A stretch of DNA of 8,879 nucleotides from NCBI GenBank assembly GCA_000437515.1, contig FR898452.1:5648-14526 (forward strand). The letters are read 5' to 3'. This document shows positions 7,378 through 8,879 of the stretch, piece after piece. The notes under the pieces were generated by a model. The model searched no databases, had not been told where the DNA came from, and saw only the letters and a list, made by a program, of their open reading frames with translations. Each line of letters opens with the position of its first letter. Position 1 is the stretch's first letter. The DNA is from Acidiphilium sp. CAG:727. GTDB lineage: Bacteria; Bacillota; Clostridia; Christensenellales; Borkfalkiaceae. The position numbers and the translations under genes were made by a program.

Positions 7378-8736
7378 ATGTCGGATAAAGCAACTAAATC
7401 TGAAATAAAAAAACATTATCTTTCGGGAAAAGAATCGCGCGAGATAGCAAAGAAGAACAAAGCGTTCGTCAAAGAACTCGAAAAACGCAAGAAACGTAAA
7501 AACGTCGACTCGAAAGAATATACGACGGAGATGAAAGATCCTCGTAACATAGTCGAGTTCGATAATCTTCACACTTACTTTTTCACCGACGCGGGTATAT
7601 CCAAAGCGGTAAACGGCGTATCTTTCGCGATACCCGAAAATTCCGTGGTAGGCATAGTAGGCGAATCGGGTTGCGGTAAATCCGTAACCAGCCTTTCGCT
7701 TATGCAACTTATACAAGGTCCCGCGGGACAGATAGTAAAGGGCGAAATCCGTTTCAAGGCGTCGGAATTCAAAAAGGACGAAAACGGAAAGCCTATACCC
7801 GTGTATAAGACGATTACCGACGAAAACGGAAACGTCGTAGTCGAAACGGCGCCCGTACTCGATAAAAACGGAAATCCCGTTTTCGATAAAGACGGTAACT
7901 TCAAAACCGTTCCCGTGCAGGACAGGGACGAAGCGGGCGTTCTGAAATACGAAACCGAAGAAAAGGTCTACGATATAGCCAGAATGCCGCTTAAAGAGAT
8001 GTCCAGAATCCGCGGCAGACAGATAGCGATGATATTCCAGGAACCGATGACTTCGCTTAACCCCGTGTTCACGATAGGAAACCAACTCGACGAAGTTACG
8101 CTTCTGCATATCAAAGACGCGGACAAGCAGGAAGCGAAGCGCAGAAGTCTTGAAATGCTCGAACTCGTCGGCATAGCGATGCCGGAAAGAGTATATAAGT
8201 CTTATCCGCACGAAATATCCGGCGGTATGCGTCAAAGGGTAATGATAGCGATGGCGCTTGCGTGCAATCCGAGATTGGTTATAGCCGACGAGCCGACCAC
8301 CGCGCTCGACGTTACCATTCAGGCGCAGATACTCGACCTTTTGCGCGACGTAAGAAAGAAGATGAACGGCTCTATTATGCTCATTACGCACGATCTCGGC
8401 GTTATCGCCGAAATGGCGGACTACGTTTACGTTATGTATGCTGGCAAAGTCGTAGAGCAGGGAACCGCGCAGGAGATTTTCAAAAATCCGTTGCACCCGT
8501 ACACGATAGGTCTTCAGAAGAGTAAACCCGTCGTCGGTAAAGAGGTCGACGAACTGTATTCCATTCCCGGTAACGTTCCGAACCCCGTAAATATGCCGGA
8601 TTACTGCTATTTCAGAGAGCGTTGCAACGCATGCACCGAAAAGTGCGCGGGCAAGTATCCCGCGTTCGTAAAAGTGTCGCCCACACACGGCGTAGCGTGT
8701 TATAAATACACCGACAAGGCTGAAACAGATGAATAA
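7378..8736 (+). CDS. oppD: Peptide ABC transporter ATPase OppD with an inserted repeat segment
   Basis: This ATPase powers peptide import from the cytoplasmic face. All core motifs are intact: Walker A GESGCGKS (95-102), Q-loop MIFQEPMTSLNP (218-229), signature SGGMRQR (281-287), Walker B LVIADEP (300-306, catalytic Glu305), D-loop ALD (309-311) and H-loop ITHD (His338). The C-terminal oligopeptide/dipeptide domain (LHPYTIGL onward) has Cys410, 416, 423 and 441, the spacing seen in OppD/DppD proteins that bind a 4Fe-4S cluster, plus an extra Cys419. At 452 residues it exceeds the usual 320-350. The excess is a basic, probably helical N-terminal tail (1-55, net about +8) and a segment at about 132-196 between Walker A and the Q-loop, containing 14-residue repeats beginning DENG/DENG/DKNG. 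AGAGG (about 7368-7372) precedes the ATG. It should act with the OppF encoded by the overlapping next gene. Confidence 0.95.
   Translation: MSDKATKSEIKKHYLSGKESREIAKKNKAFVKELEKRKKRKNVDSKEYTTEMKDPRNIVEFDNLHTYFFTDAGISKAVNGVSFAIPENSVVGIVGESGCGKSVTSLSLMQLIQGPAGQIVKGEIRFKASEFKKDENGKPIPVYKTITDENGNVVVETAPVLDKNGNPVFDKDGNFKTVPVQDRDEAGVLKYETEEKVYDIARMPLKEMSRIRGRQIAMIFQEPMTSLNPVFTIGNQLDEVTLLHIKDADKQEAKRRSLEMLELVGIAMPERVYKSYPHEISGGMRQRVMIAMALACNPRLVIADEPTTALDVTIQAQILDLLRDVRKKMNGSIMLITHDLGVIAEMADYVYVMYAGKVVEQGTAQEIFKNPLHPYTIGLQKSKPVVGKEVDELYSIPGNVPNPVNMPDYCYFRERCNACTEKCAGKYPAFVKVSPTHGVACYKYTDKAETDE
7777..7902 (+). repeat. 42-base tandem repeat inside oppD
   Basis: The 14-base string GACGAAAACGGAAA occurs at 7777-7790 and again at 7819-7832, and a variant (GATAAAAACGGAAA) at 7861-7874, giving two exact intervals of 42 bases. 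The protein repeat starts DENGKP, DENGNV, DKNGNP (residues 134, 148, 162); the third unit includes a further DKDGNF (170-175). The reading frame is preserved throughout. Bases between the conserved starts have diverged, so the duplication is not very recent. Confidence 0.75.
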
Positions 8737-8879
8737 GAACAGGAAATTAAAAGAAAATAAAATTAAGGGTCAAATCGAAGAAACGATAGTCGAAGAAACC
8801 GAAATCGTCGGCGGCGGAAACGTTACGGAAGTTACAGAAATTACCGAAACGACCGCAGAAGCAGTCGATATTACGGCTG
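8729..8879 (+). CDS. oppF: Start of the next ABC ATPase gene, probably OppF (3' end outside window)
   Basis: ATG 8729 overlaps the oppD stop by 8 bases, with AAGG (8716-8719) upstream, and the frame stays open to the window edge (50 complete codons). Identity as OppF rests on position only: opp operons usually end with oppF directly after oppD, and no Walker A or other ABC motif has been reached. The visible part is an unusual N-terminal tail: a basic start (MNKNRKLKENKIKG) followed by 37 residues with no Lys or Arg but 10 acidic residues, including VTEVTEITETT. A typical OppF reaches its first conserved strand within about 10-20 residues, so this would be a lineage-specific extension. If the ATPase domain does not follow, this could instead be a separate small acidic protein. 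Confidence 0.65.
   Translation, partial: MNKNRKLKENKIKGQIEETIVEETEIVGGGNVTEVTEITETTAEAVDITA

Noticed and set aside
7273..8688. 471-codon open frame on the minus strand opposite oppD
   Set aside because: The plus strand encodes an intact ABC ATPase with all motifs. The antisense product is Arg/Tyr/Phe/His-rich with no family features. Other antisense frames (3365-4390, 1502-1939, 4430-4822) are rejected on the same grounds.

Overview
The window reads as a single plus-strand, co-directional gene block from a Gram-positive-type bacterium, most likely an uncultured gut-type member of the Clostridia. This is inferred from the lipoprotein signal peptides, AGGAGG-type ribosome binding sites, InlB/GLUG-style surface repeats and Opp-family sequences; no rRNA or other marker fixes the taxon. 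TGA is used as a stop (1079-1081), so the genetic code looks standard.

Layout: (1) the 3' end of a beta-rich, probably secreted protein (2-640); (2) a 150-base gap with a G+C-rich hairpin and a 26-base direct repeat; (3) a 96-codon protein with a charged cytoplasmic-type N-terminus and one C-terminal membrane segment (791-1081); (4) a lipoprotein with InlB-type repeats followed by a GLUG-like beta-helix region (1112-2362); (5) a nearly complete oligopeptide ABC importer: the binding lipoprotein OppA (2384-5164), permeases OppB (5228-6223) and OppC (6236-7375), ATPase OppD (7378-8736) and the first 50 codons of what is, by position, OppF (8729-8879, cut by the window end). Spacings are 30, 21, 63, 12 and 2 bases, then an 8-base overlap, so genes 3 to oppF look like one operon. 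The only large gap inside it, oppA-oppB, holds a strong hairpin without a T-tract, which fits uneven expression of the binding protein and the membrane subunits.

Working together: OppA captures peptides outside the cell, OppB/OppC form the channel and OppD/OppF hydrolyse ATP. The surface lipoprotein and small membrane protein may be accessory parts, but nothing in their sequences proves it.

The unusual features are within the transporter. OppD carries an extra segment of about 65 residues, built on a 14-residue (42-base) tandem repeat, between Walker A and the Q-loop. OppA has about 245 extra residues in its first lobe. OppC, OppD and OppF have long N-terminal tails of alternating net charge (acidic, basic, acidic). 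No RNA genes, CRISPR array, insertion sequence or convincing promoter was seen.
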